A DNA stretch of 64,000 nt from Oligoflexia bacterium (GTDB lineage: Bacteria; Bdellovibrionota_G; JALEGL01): assembly GCA_035326705.1 (NCBI GenBank), contig DAOLES010000004.1, positions 127,908-191,907 of the forward strand, read 5' to 3'. Within the stretch, counting starts at the first letter, position 1; the number at the start of each line of letters is the position of its first letter. The notes beneath the pieces are model-generated. The model saw nothing but the letters and a program-made list of their open reading frames with translations. It made no database searches and had not been told where the DNA came from. Positions 16,751-25,336 of this stretch are shown here, one piece after another. Both the position numbers and the translations under genes were made by a program.

Positions 16751-17644
16751 ATGAACATGCATGGAGTTTTTTTTATCAATAAGCCGCAGGGTATTTCTTC
16801 TTTTGGTGTGCTTAAAAAAATGCGCAAACATTTATCTGAATGTTATGCTGTTAGCTACAAAACCATTAAAATAGGGCATGCGGGGACTTTAGATCCAGAG
16901 GCCAGTGGCTTGTTGTTGGTGTGTGTTGGGCAAGCAACCAAGATCAGTTCGTATTTGATGCGAGATAAAAAAACTTACAGCTTGGATGTGGTTTTGGGTC
17001 AGCAAACTACAACTGATGATGATGAGGGTGAGATTATTTTTTCTTCTGATCAAAACATCAAGCTAGAGGTTGTTAAAGAAATATGTGAAAAATTTAAAGG
17101 CGCATTTGCTCAAGTCCCCCCAGATTTTAGTGCCATCAAACATAAAGGAAAAAAACTGTATGAATATGCACGGGAGGGTGTTGCAGTTGAACGTAAAGCA
17201 AGAACCGTCCATATCTATGATTTGAAAATCATCGACTACACTTACCCTATTTTAAAAATTGAAGTTCACTGTAGTAAAGGGACATACATGCGCGCCTTGG
17301 CAAGGGATATAGGTGAAGCGCTTAAGGTGGGAGCGCATGCAAAAAATATTCACCGCTTCCAAAGTGGTGAGTTTAAGCTTGAGCAAGCCGTAAGCTTAGA
17401 AATTTTTTTAAACTTTTCCAAACAGCAAATCAGTCAAAACATGCTGCCTATGGAGCAGATGATGCAAGCCATGCCCAGTTTGGAAAATTTCACAGAGGGA
17501 GAGAAAAATAACTTGTTGCAGGGTCAGTTTTTAGCCAGCCCAATTCAAGAAGGTGAATATGCTTTATATGATGAGCAAGGGAAGTTGTTTGCCTTAGGTG
17601 AAGCCAATGGAGAGCGTATAAAAATAAAACGGGCATTGGTTTAA
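16751..17644 (+). CDS. truB: tRNA pseudouridine(55) synthase TruB
   Basis: TruB makes pseudouridine 55 in the T loop of tRNAs. I start it at ATG 16751 (MNMHGVFFINKPQGISS); 16757 is equally possible, and a start at 16718 would overlap rbfA and add unconserved residues. The catalytic aspartate is in KIGHAGTLDPEASGLL near residue 46. PPDFSAIKHKGKKLYEYAREG and CSKGTYMRALARDIGEAL are the other conserved motifs. The C-terminal 60 residues (QGQFLASPIQEGEYALYDEQGKLFALGEA) form a small PUA-like domain. Length (about 298 residues) is normal. It ends the nusA-infB-rbfA-truB run. Confidence 0.96.
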   Translation: MNMHGVFFINKPQGISSFGVLKKMRKHLSECYAVSYKTIKIGHAGTLDPEASGLLLVCVGQATKISSYLMRDKKTYSLDVVLGQQTTTDDDEGEIIFSSDQNIKLEVVKEICEKFKGAFAQVPPDFSAIKHKGKKLYEYAREGVAVERKARTVHIYDLKIIDYTYPILKIEVHCSKGTYMRALARDIGEALKVGAHAKNIHRFQSGEFKLEQAVSLEIFLNFSKQQISQNMLPMEQMMQAMPSLENFTEGEKNNLLQGQFLASPIQEGEYALYDEQGKLFALGEANGERIKIKRALV

Positions 17645-17657
17645 AAACAATTGATGT

Positions 17658-17984
17658 TTAGTGGGTAAACCAAAGTTTGCTGATCAAGTCATTTTCAATT
17701 TTACAAGTCCAGATAGTGTTTCTTGTGGCACCGCAAACATAATTTGAAAAATACAGATGTAAGATGAAGAAGGGGTCTAAGGTGTAATGTTGTGTGATTT
17801 GGCAGCTTAAATCTGGATTGATCTTAAATAAATTATGAGTAATTTTTAGCAGCTCAGTTTTTGAAGAAAAAGCGGTGAGGTCATCATGTAAATTTATTCC
17901 AACAATATTGTCATGAAATAGGCTTGAAAATAAATAAGCATTTTTTTCGTTGAATGATTGTTGCAGGATTGTGTGTAAAGACAT
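17658..17984 (-). CDS. Small NTF2/SnoaL-like protein
   Basis: The 108-residue product has the alternating helix and sheet pattern of NTF2-like proteins: SFNEKNAYLFSSLFHDNIVGINLHDD, then KTELLKITHNLFKINPDLSCQITQHYTLDPFFILHLYFSN and a final beta pair ending IWTCKIENDLISKLWFTH. Such small folds often bind steroids or other hydrophobic ligands, but no catalytic residues can be named here. The gene converges on truB (13 bases between the ends). The assignment is by overall pattern only. Confidence 0.55.
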   Translation of the reverse strand: MSLHTILQQSFNEKNAYLFSSLFHDNIVGINLHDDLTAFSSKTELLKITHNLFKINPDLSCQITQHYTLDPFFILHLYFSNYVCGATRNTIWTCKIENDLISKLWFTH

Positions 17985-18141
17985 GGTATTTTTTAACCTT
18001 TAGGTGTGATGACGGCAAGGCTAGAAGGGTTTATCAAATTATTTTTTGGGGTTATAATTTGCTGGTAAATCACTGAAAAATTTCAATATTTTAGCTGTAT
18101 AAAATTGAAAAAATATACTTTTATTGTCATAATATTAAAAT

Positions 18142-18972
18142 ATGGCAATTAATATATTAAAAACAAATATTTATAAATATACATTTGTTGTCATATTTTA
18201 TTTATTTTGCAAATCTTATGCAAAAGACTATGTATACAGTTTGCAAGACTACTTTATGCATGGCCAGGAATTGGTTGAGGAATATTTGCAAAGTTCAGAA
18301 CAGGGTGAGCAAATCAAAAGCCTTGTACAGCGTTATTCCAACAGTTGTGTGCAGATAGAAGTACCCAAAAATGAGAATGGTAAAACCATGGTTACTATGG
18401 GCGGTGCGGTGATTGTGGCCAAAGGTATGCTGCTGCTTTCTTCTGGCCATAATTTTTTGGGTGTAAATAAAAAGAACCCAATCAAAGTTTTGGGTCCCAA
18501 GGGTGAATCTAAAAAAGCTTACTTGATGCAAATGGATTATAATCCCCAAGAAAATACAGATTGGGCCATATTACAAGTTGAGGGCAATGGCTTTCATCCG
18601 CAATATGCGGTTGAACTGAGCCGTTCAATTAAGATGAATGCAATGGCAGTGGTTTTGGGTTATCCGCAAAGTTATGGCAAAGATGAAGATGGACAGGTGG
18701 TGCATACAAAAGCTTATCCCGGACAAAGGTTGGACCCTTTGGTGTTGTTAACCAAAATATCACATAAAGATCAGGGTAGAAAAGTGGTGCTAGATTTAGA
18801 AGGCGGGGCTTTTTTCTTGCCCGGTGCCAGTGGCGGACCAGTATTTGATATAGAGGGCGGTCTGATGGGGCAATATACTTCTTTTATTACTGTGGTGGGT
18901 CGCGGGCAAACCACGGGTAAAGCCAGTATGCGGCCATTCCCCAAAGCTTTGGTTAAAATACTCAACCCATAG
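18142..18972 (+). CDS. Exported trypsin-like serine protease
   Basis: This 276-residue protein has a signal peptide (hydrophobic to about residue 26, ending KSYAKD) and a trypsin-like domain. The catalytic triad is readable: His in LLLSSGHNF near residue 104, Asp in NTDWAILQV near residue 140, and Ser in PGASGGPVFD near residue 230. There is no PDZ domain, so it is not a complete HtrA/DegP; it resembles short secreted S1-type peptidases. No clear ribosome site precedes the ATG and the upstream 150 bases are very AT-rich. It converges on the EEP gene (25 bases between stops). Confidence 0.82.
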   Translation: MAINILKTNIYKYTFVVIFYLFCKSYAKDYVYSLQDYFMHGQELVEEYLQSSEQGEQIKSLVQRYSNSCVQIEVPKNENGKTMVTMGGAVIVAKGMLLLSSGHNFLGVNKKNPIKVLGPKGESKKAYLMQMDYNPQENTDWAILQVEGNGFHPQYAVELSRSIKMNAMAVVLGYPQSYGKDEDGQVVHTKAYPGQRLDPLVLLTKISHKDQGRKVVLDLEGGAFFLPGASGGPVFDIEGGLMGQYTSFITVVGRGQTTGKASMRPFPKALVKILNP

Positions 18973-18997
18973 GCTTTTTAAAGTATAAAATTTACAG

Positions 18998-20149
18998 TTA
19001 GTTTGAATCAACTGAAAATACAAAATAAGCCGGATAGTGGTCAGATTTGGCTATGGGAATGATACTTGCGTATTCAAGTTGAAGTCCCCCACTGTAATGA
19101 GCTTGATCCAGTAAAAGTTGGCTGCCTTGATGGTTTTTTGAATAGGCTTGCTCTGTATTAGAAAAAGCCGATGTAAAGCCTAATTTTTTTAACAGTCTAA
19201 GAGCTTTGGGCCGCACTTTTCTCATTGGCCAGCGATTGATGCTGTTGGGAACATTAAAGTCACCAAAAACAATCGTTCCAGCCATATCTCCCAGGTTTTC
19301 CGTGATGCACTCTTCTGAAGCATCCAAGTTGGTCATGCAAGACTGCATTTGACAATACAGAGGGTTGTTTTTACTGCGGATGATTTGATTGGCAAGGCCA
19401 ACCGTCGCTTTTAAGCCATCAGGATCTTTAAAGTGGCCAAGGTAGCAAGTCCAAGGTTCTACCAGGTGTAGGGGCAACATGTTAATCCACTGCCCTTGAA
19501 ACTCTATGGGCACAATGCTGAGATGCTTGGTGTAATATTGGCAATCGGTATAGGAATTGATGGCTTCATTTTGCCTGGTTTGCTCACAATAATCCAGCCA
19601 CCTTTGTTCAATATCTTTTGTGTCAGGTGTGGGGACCCAATCAGCAATAAATGTACTGATATTACGAATAGCTAGGTCTTTGTTGACAAAGATAGCAATG
19701 CCATGCAGTTCATTGTCGTCTTTGTACAGTTGGATGAGGGGTTTCTGATAATATTGGCTCAAGAACTGATAGGAAAAAACGGGCCAGCACTCGGGTCTAA
19801 ATTCAGCCAAAACCAAAACATCGGGTCTAAAGTCACTTTCAACAATGCTATGCAAATTATCGTACATAAGTGTACTGGGGTCGTAGTTTTTATAAGGAGC
19901 CAGCTCACAATGAGACCCACCAAAGAAGACATTCCAAAACATGACTTTGAAGTTTTGTGCCAATTGATCAAAAGTCTGATGAGACATGTTTTCAAAAGGA
20001 CTTAAACCCTCTAAAAAATCCACTTTGTCATATTCAAGAGAAGGAACAGGGTGACTTGATCCAGTGTTTTGGCCATAAGCCAAAAAGTTTAACAAGAGAA
20101 CACTTGAGATGAACCATAGCTTTGGTCGTTCCAACATAGAATAACGCAA
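18998..20149 (-). CDS. Exported endonuclease/exonuclease/phosphatase (EEP) family protein
   Basis: The 383-residue protein has a signal peptide (KLWFISSVLLLNFLAYGQ) and an EEP-type domain. The active-site segments are FKVMFWNVFFGG near residue 68, VLVLAEFRPE near residue 112 (catalytic Glu), IVFGDFNVPNS near residue 293 (Asp and Asn), and KSDHYPAYF near the C-terminus (Asp-His). The fold covers nucleases, sphingomyelinases and phosphatases; an exported member could be a secreted DNase or lipase, which cannot be decided. A Cys-rich insert (YCEQTRQNEAINSYTDCQYY, YCQMQSCMTN, SEECITE) probably forms disulphides. Confidence 0.82.
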   Translation of the reverse strand: MRYSMLERPKLWFISSVLLLNFLAYGQNTGSSHPVPSLEYDKVDFLEGLSPFENMSHQTFDQLAQNFKVMFWNVFFGGSHCELAPYKNYDPSTLMYDNLHSIVESDFRPDVLVLAEFRPECWPVFSYQFLSQYYQKPLIQLYKDDNELHGIAIFVNKDLAIRNISTFIADWVPTPDTKDIEQRWLDYCEQTRQNEAINSYTDCQYYTKHLSIVPIEFQGQWINMLPLHLVEPWTCYLGHFKDPDGLKATVGLANQIIRSKNNPLYCQMQSCMTNLDASEECITENLGDMAGTIVFGDFNVPNSINRWPMRKVRPKALRLLKKLGFTSAFSNTEQAYSKNHQGSQLLLDQAHYSGGLQLEYASIIPIAKSDHYPAYFVFSVDSN

Positions 20150-20265
20150 TACATTGTTTTTTCTATATATACAAATAAGTTTTGCACTTGCTTCCTGCTC
20201 AGGACTAAGGTAAACCGCCTGATATTTAGCAAAATAAGCGTATTTATTGAGTATGGAGTAATAAC

Positions 20266-21519
20266 ATGAACGTTAAAGTTGAAAATCAATCAAGTTTTGA
20301 GAAAAAGATTATTGTGCAAATACCTGAAACGGAAGTGGTTGAGGAAATTGACAAAGCCTATAAAGGTTTAAAAAATCAAGCCAATATTCCAGGTTTTAGA
20401 AAAGGTAAAGCTCCCCGGGCTATTTTGGAAAAAAAATATGGGCCATCTGTTGAGGCGCAAGTGTATCAAGAATTGGTGCGCAGTTCAGTGGCAGAAGTGA
20501 TTGAAAAAGAAAATTTAAATGCCATTAATGTGAGAAATATTTCTGAGCCAAAAAGAGATGAAAAAAAAGGCTTTTCATACCATGCTATTATTGAGGTTAA
20601 GCCAGAGGTCAAACCCAAAAAATACACCGGCATTAAAATCAAAGAAGAAAAAATAGAAGTCGGTGATAAAGAATTAGAACAAGCTCTAGATCACATTCGT
20701 CAATCGCAAGCTGTACTGCAGAAAAAAGAAAAAGCCCTTACCCCCAAAAAAGGCGACTTTGCCGCCATCCGGATTGAGTCATTGTTGGCTAGTCCTGGTC
20801 AAGAAAGCAAAGCGCAAGAACGCATTTATGAAGTGGGTGCCAAAGGTGGCCAAGAAGTCTTGGATCAAGCTTTGTTAAAAATGACTGTGGGTCAATCTGA
20901 AGCCGTGACCTTTCATGATAAAAAGAACAATAAAGACCTTAACATGCGGGTTCATTTGGATGAAATCAAAGAAAAAGTCTTACCGGAAGTCAATGATGAC
21001 TTGGCCAAATCTTTAGGCCAGTTTAAAACTTTGGCTGAATTGAAAGACAAGTTAAAACAAGATTTACTTGAAGAAGCTGATAAGCGTGGCAAGCATAAAA
21101 AAGTAGAAAATTTATTAGAAGCGCTGCGTAAGAGTAACCCATTGGACGTACCTCCAACCTTGGTTTCCAATGAAATTCAATTCATGCTGGAGAATATTCA
21201 AAATCAAATGCGTTGGAGTGGTGTTCCGGCCTTTCCAGAAGACTACACACAAGAACAAATTATCAATGAGTTGAAACCTGATGCAGAAAAACGGGTGCAT
21301 GATCAATTATTGATTGAAGCTATTGCTAAAGCAGAAGACATTACAGTGGATGATAAAGCGCTTAATGATAAAATTGCAGACTTGGCCAAGCAGTCTAAAG
21401 TGCCTACCGCTGAGCTAAAAGCTTATTATGAAAAAACTCACCGTTTGGATTCTGTAAGATTTGATCTGGTTTGGGAAAAAACCATTGATTTTCTTCTTGA
21501 AAAAGCCAACAGCAAATAA
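20266..21519 (+). CDS. tig: Trigger factor
   Basis: Trigger factor is the ribosome-bound chaperone that receives nascent chains. The 417-residue protein shows the ribosome-binding signature NIPGFRKGKAPRAILEKKYG at residues 38-58. The PPIase-like middle domain and the helical C-terminal domain are both present, though the PPIase domain looks reduced compared with the E. coli protein. ATGGAGTAATAAC precedes the ATG. It heads a tig-clpP-clpX-lon proteostasis cluster, with an unrelated small exported protein between tig and clpP. Confidence 0.95.
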   Translation: MNVKVENQSSFEKKIIVQIPETEVVEEIDKAYKGLKNQANIPGFRKGKAPRAILEKKYGPSVEAQVYQELVRSSVAEVIEKENLNAINVRNISEPKRDEKKGFSYHAIIEVKPEVKPKKYTGIKIKEEKIEVGDKELEQALDHIRQSQAVLQKKEKALTPKKGDFAAIRIESLLASPGQESKAQERIYEVGAKGGQEVLDQALLKMTVGQSEAVTFHDKKNNKDLNMRVHLDEIKEKVLPEVNDDLAKSLGQFKTLAELKDKLKQDLLEEADKRGKHKKVENLLEALRKSNPLDVPPTLVSNEIQFMLENIQNQMRWSGVPAFPEDYTQEQIINELKPDAEKRVHDQLLIEAIAKAEDITVDDKALNDKIADLAKQSKVPTAELKAYYEKTHRLDSVRFDLVWEKTIDFLLEKANSK

Positions 21520-21656
21520 AAATCAAGAATAATCAGTGGTTTAAGCTTTAGGTTGTTATATGCCCACCTGTTAACATGCAGCGCACTTGTTGCGCTGCAT
21601 GAAATATGCTAACGATTGTGTTAGATAAAATCAATTGATCAAAGGAAGGTGGGAAT

Positions 21657-22109
21657 ATGATTAAAATTAAGTACAGTATGTATTGTTTGATTGTGGCAAT
21701 AGTATGTGCGGGCACAGCTTTTGCCCAACAAGATGGAAGCTACTATTACCAAGAAAAAAGACCAAGCGCGTATGGCTGGGATTCTAATGCTAGTACAGAG
21801 CTCAGAAAACAGGGGATGCGGACGCGTCCACAAATCGAGAACCCTTATAAATTGCCAGAAACAAATCTACAAGCCATAGAAGTCTGTAGACTCCAGGTAA
21901 TGCGGGCTGAAACACACCCAAGTTATTACAGATTACATGCTTATATTTTGGCAACTTATGAGGCAGATATGGATGAGTGGGTTTACCAAACACCAGCTTT
22001 TGCCTGTAATGATCAGCAAACAGAAGACTTTTACCGGGCAAAACTTAAAGAAGACGGTTATCCAGAATTCTTTAAAGTTGTCTTAAGTGGTTATTTCACC
22101 TGGCGCTAA
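21657..22109 (+). CDS. Small exported protein, unrecognised
   Basis: The 150-residue product has a Sec signal peptide cleaved near TAFAQQ (about residue 24), and GGAAGGTGGG lies just upstream of the ATG. The mature part is rich in Tyr, Glu and Gln and has two cysteines (VCRLQV and AFACND) that could form a disulphide. I recognise no domain. It is inserted between tig and clpP and has its own terminator. Confidence 0.7.
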   Translation: MIKIKYSMYCLIVAIVCAGTAFAQQDGSYYYQEKRPSAYGWDSNASTELRKQGMRTRPQIENPYKLPETNLQAIEVCRLQVMRAETHPSYYRLHAYILATYEADMDEWVYQTPAFACNDQQTEDFYRAKLKEDGYPEFFKVVLSGYFTWR

Positions 22110-22120
22110 ATATCTTAAAA

Positions 22121-22150
22121 AAGCCCTAAGCTTTCTTAGGGCTTTTTTTT
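22121..22150 (+). terminator. Rho-independent terminator
   Basis: AAGCCCTAAG and CTTAGGGCTT (22121-22130 and 22135-22144, loop CTTT) form a 10-bp stem followed by T residues. It ends the transcript of the small exported protein before clpP. Confidence 0.92.
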
Positions 22151-22210
22151 TGTGCGTGGTATAGTTAAGTCTTACGGCAAATATAAATTTTTTTGAGAGG
22201 ATTATTGATT

Positions 22211-22807
22211 ATGCCCTTAATTCCAATGGTAGTTGAACAAACGCACAGAGGTGAGCGTTCATACGATATTTTCAGTCGCTTACTTAAAGAAAGAATCATT
22301 TTTTTAAACTCAGAAATCAACGATGATATTGCCAACTTGGTGGTGGCACAGCTCTTGTTTTTGGAATCAGAAGATCCAGACAAAGAGGTTTTTTTGTACA
22401 TCAATTCTCCCGGTGGCGTGATTTATTCCGGTATGGCTATTTATGATACCATGCAACACATCCGTTGTCCGGTGTCTACGTTTTGCATGGGCATGGCCGC
22501 TTCTATGGCCAGTGTTTTGTTGGCTGCTGGAGAAAAAGGCAAGCGCTATGCTTTACCGCATGCAAGAGTCATGATTCACCAGCCACTTGGAGGTTTTCGT
22601 GGTCAAGCCAGTGACATTGATATCCAAGCCAAAGAAATTTTGCGTTTGCGTGAAGAGCTCAATGGCGTATTGGCCTATCACACGGGGCAAGATATAGAGC
22701 AGCTTGAAAAAGATACAGATAGAGACAACTACATGACCGCAAAAATGGCCAAAGATTATGGTCTGATTGATGAAATTGTAGAAAGCCAAAAACTGAAAAA
22801 AGCGTAA
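22211..22807 (+). CDS. clpP: ATP-dependent Clp protease proteolytic subunit
   Basis: ClpP forms the 14-subunit serine protease chamber used by ClpX. The ATG at 22211 gives 198 residues beginning MPLIPMVVEQTHRGERSYDI, the standard family start, with GAGAGG upstream; an in-frame TTG 18 bases earlier is rejected. The catalytic triad is Ser98 (GMAASMAS), His123 (MIHQPLGG) and Asp172 (DTDRDNYM). A DUF4240 gene is inserted between clpP and clpX, unlike the usual direct clpP-clpX order. Confidence 0.97.
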   Translation: MPLIPMVVEQTHRGERSYDIFSRLLKERIIFLNSEINDDIANLVVAQLLFLESEDPDKEVFLYINSPGGVIYSGMAIYDTMQHIRCPVSTFCMGMAASMASVLLAAGEKGKRYALPHARVMIHQPLGGFRGQASDIDIQAKEILRLREELNGVLAYHTGQDIEQLEKDTDRDNYMTAKMAKDYGLIDEIVESQKLKKA

Positions 22808-22848
22808 ACCTTGTAATGTTTAGAAATCTTTTTAAAAAAAAAGGTTCA

Positions 22849-23295
22849 ATGAATGAAGCCTTTTTTTGGAAATTAATGGAAAGCTTAGACTGGGATAAAA
22901 CAGGCGATGATTCAGCTGTGATTAAGCCAGTTGTAGATCAGCTTGCAAAATTGAGTGAAGATGACATTTTCAAATTTTCTGAAATTTTGAGTCAAAAGCT
23001 ATACGCTCTAGATACGCTTAAACATGCACAAAATATTGGAGAAGATGCGTATGTTAAAGGTAAGCATTTTTCTTCTGATTGGTTTTTGTATGTTCGCTGT
23101 TGCGTGGTTGCCAATGGTAAAGACTTTTACCAAGATTGTTTGTCTACACCGGAAGAAATGCCAAAAGACATAGAGTTTGAAGCATTGTTAAGTATTGATG
23201 ATTTAGCTTATAAAAAGAAAACCGGGCAAGAGTATACGTATATAACAGAATATAGCTATGAAACATTTTCTAATAAACAAGGCTGGGAAAGTTAA
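22849..23295 (+). CDS. DUF4240 domain protein
   Basis: The product, 148 residues from ATG 22849 (MNEAFFWKLMESLDWD), matches the DUF4240 family, whose members start with M-x-x-x-x-F-W and continue with a helix and a LSEDDIFKFSEILSQKLYALDT segment. AAAGG four bases before this ATG supports it; the in-frame ATG at 22816 has no ribosome site. The function of DUF4240 proteins is unknown. The protein is soluble and cytoplasmic. It lies between clpP and clpX. Confidence 0.8.
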   Translation: MNEAFFWKLMESLDWDKTGDDSAVIKPVVDQLAKLSEDDIFKFSEILSQKLYALDTLKHAQNIGEDAYVKGKHFSSDWFLYVRCCVVANGKDFYQDCLSTPEEMPKDIEFEALLSIDDLAYKKKTGQEYTYITEYSYETFSNKQGWES

Positions 23296-23321
23296 TAACA
23301 TAAATAAGTTTAAAAATACCC

Positions 23322-23349
23322 TTGTGTCAATGAGTCAGAAGGTTATAAT
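23322..23349 (+). promoter_or_regulatory. Promoter of clpX
   Basis: TTGTGT at 23322-23327, a 16-base spacer and a perfect TATAAT at 23344-23349, 43 bases before the clpX start. It implies that clpX can be transcribed apart from clpP. Confidence 0.65.
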
Positions 23350-23392
23350 ACAAAGATAAGATCTATCTTAAGGGTAAGAATAAAGGAATGGC

Positions 23393-24676
23393 ATGGAAAA
23401 AAATGATGGTCATAATTTAAGTTGTTCTTTTTGCGGTAAAAGTCAAAAAGAAGTGAAGAAATTGATTGCTGGACCCACAGTTTATATCTGTGATGAATGC
23501 ATTGAGCTATGCAATGATATCATTTTAGAAGAAAATGAGCGTGATCAAGAACAAGTCTTGGCAGAAGCCAAAGTTCCAAAGCCAAAAGAAATTAAAGCCA
23601 TTTTAGATGAGTATGTTATTGGTCAAGATGACGCCAAAAAAATGTTATCTGTGGCTGTGTACAATCACTACAAGCGCATTGAATCCAAAACCATGGGCAA
23701 AAGCGATGTTGAGTTACAAAAATCCAATATTTTATTGGTAGGGCCCACAGGTACCGGTAAAACATTATTGGCGCAAACTTTGGCCAGAATTCTTAATGTA
23801 CCATTTACCATTGTGGATGCCACCACATTAACTGAAGCCGGTTATGTGGGAGAAGATGTAGAAAATATTATTCTCAATCTTTTGCAAAATGCAGATTATG
23901 ATGTGGAACGTGCGCAACGCGGGATTGCTTATATTGATGAGATTGATAAAATTTCACGCAAATCAGACAACCCTTCTATTACTAGAGATGTATCCGGTGA
24001 AGGCGTACAACAAGCCTTGCTAAAAATTATTGAAGGCACCATGGCCAATGTTCCACCCAAAGGGGGACGCAAACATCCACAGCAAGAGTTTTTGCAAGTA
24101 GATACTTCCAATATTTTATTTATTTGTGGCGGTGCGTTTGTTGGCTTAGAAAAGATTGTTGAGTCACGTTTGCATGAGCGCAGTATTGGTTTTGGTGCAA
24201 GAATAGATTCTAAAACCAAACACAAAACTGGTGATTTACTGGCTCAAGCTGAGCCAGAAGATTTGTTGAAGTTTGGTTTGATTCCTGAATTCATTGGCCG
24301 TTTACCCGTGCTGGCTACCCTTAATGAATTGGATGAAGATGCCTTATTGCAAATTTTAACTGAGCCTAAAAATGCCTTGATCAAACAGTATCAAAAACTA
24401 TTTGATTTTGAAAAAGTGAAATTAGATTTTAGCAAAGAAGCCATTTTTGCGATTGCCAGAGAAACCATCAAACGTAAAACCGGTGCTCGGGGATTGCGCT
24501 CCATCATGGAAAACATCATGTTAGATATCATGTATGATATTCCTTCTAGTGATAACATCAAAGAATGTCACATCACTGAAGATGTGGTTCTAAAAAAAGA
24601 AACGCCAATTTTGGTTTATAAAACTGAAGAAGACGAACAAGTGCAAGACAAAGAGCCTAAAGCAGAGAGCGCTTAA
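23393..24676 (+). CDS. clpX: ATP-dependent Clp protease ATP-binding subunit ClpX
   Basis: ClpX unfolds tagged proteins and feeds them to ClpP. The 427-residue protein begins with the zinc-binding domain, four cysteines in CSFCGKSQKEVKKL and YICDECIELC. The AAA+ module has Walker A LVGPTGTGKTLLAQ (about residue 115), Walker B IAYIDEIDKI, the pore loop GYVGED, the IGF loop RSIGFGARI for ClpP contact, and the sensor region KTGARGLRSIMEN. The C-terminus has a charged tail. The start follows AAGGAATGGC. Confidence 0.98.
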   Translation: MEKNDGHNLSCSFCGKSQKEVKKLIAGPTVYICDECIELCNDIILEENERDQEQVLAEAKVPKPKEIKAILDEYVIGQDDAKKMLSVAVYNHYKRIESKTMGKSDVELQKSNILLVGPTGTGKTLLAQTLARILNVPFTIVDATTLTEAGYVGEDVENIILNLLQNADYDVERAQRGIAYIDEIDKISRKSDNPSITRDVSGEGVQQALLKIIEGTMANVPPKGGRKHPQQEFLQVDTSNILFICGGAFVGLEKIVESRLHERSIGFGARIDSKTKHKTGDLLAQAEPEDLLKFGLIPEFIGRLPVLATLNELDEDALLQILTEPKNALIKQYQKLFDFEKVKLDFSKEAIFAIARETIKRKTGARGLRSIMENIMLDIMYDIPSSDNIKECHITEDVVLKKETPILVYKTEEDEQVQDKEPKAESA

Positions 24677-24706
24677 ATGACTGAGCACTCTCCTGTAACA
24701 TAAAGT

Positions 24707-25162
24707 TTAGTTACACTTTGCTATTTCTTTTTGTAACAGCGTGTTCATTTCTTGACCCCATTGCTGGCTGGCAATCATGGAATCTTGGATGATGAGGGGT
24801 TGCTTTTCTAACAATTTTTTACCCAATGTGGTTTTATAAAACGCAATCAAGCCATTGATATCTTGTTCCGTGAAATGTTTGTCATAAACAGGTGTCAGTA
24901 ATTCAGCAAATTTCTTATCCGTCATTTGTAGTTCAACAGCTAAAGTTGCATTTTTAAAACAGGCTTGTTTATCGTCAGGAATTTGCGCTTCAAGCATAGC
25001 AAACATTTGCTGGGTAAATTGCTTGCCCATGCTAGCAGCATTAGAAACTTTTAAAAGTTCATGAATACTATTGGCTTTACTTTTACTGATGGCGTTGTTG
25101 GCCAAAGCAAGTGTACTAAAAAGAAAAATCAAACTTAATATTGATTTTTTATAATGATTCAC
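24707..25162 (-). CDS. Periplasmic DUF2059 family protein
   Basis: The 151-residue product has a signal peptide (LSLIFLFSTLALANNA) and matches DUF2059: an early helix HELLKVSNAASMGKQFTQQMFAML, then the conserved LLTPVYDKHFTEQDINGLIAFYKTTLGKKLLEKQPLI core, and a final helix. The function of the family is not known. It is a soluble periplasmic helical protein. It lies between clpX and a convergent exported protein, and its stop is 30 bases from the clpX stop. Confidence 0.85.
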   Translation of the reverse strand: MNHYKKSILSLIFLFSTLALANNAISKSKANSIHELLKVSNAASMGKQFTQQMFAMLEAQIPDDKQACFKNATLAVELQMTDKKFAELLTPVYDKHFTEQDINGLIAFYKTTLGKKLLEKQPLIIQDSMIASQQWGQEMNTLLQKEIAKCN

Positions 25163-25336
25163 AAAGGCTTCCTACTCTAGTCAAATTAAAATGACAAGCC
25201 AATTGAATCAATAAGAAGTTAGCATATAGGGTATAGCAATCTCTTCAGATTTCTATTTGACAGTGTTTCCGGTTTCTTGCTAGAGATAATTATGCAAAGA
25301 GTCATTTTGTGGTGATTTGTTTTGAAAGGGGAAATT

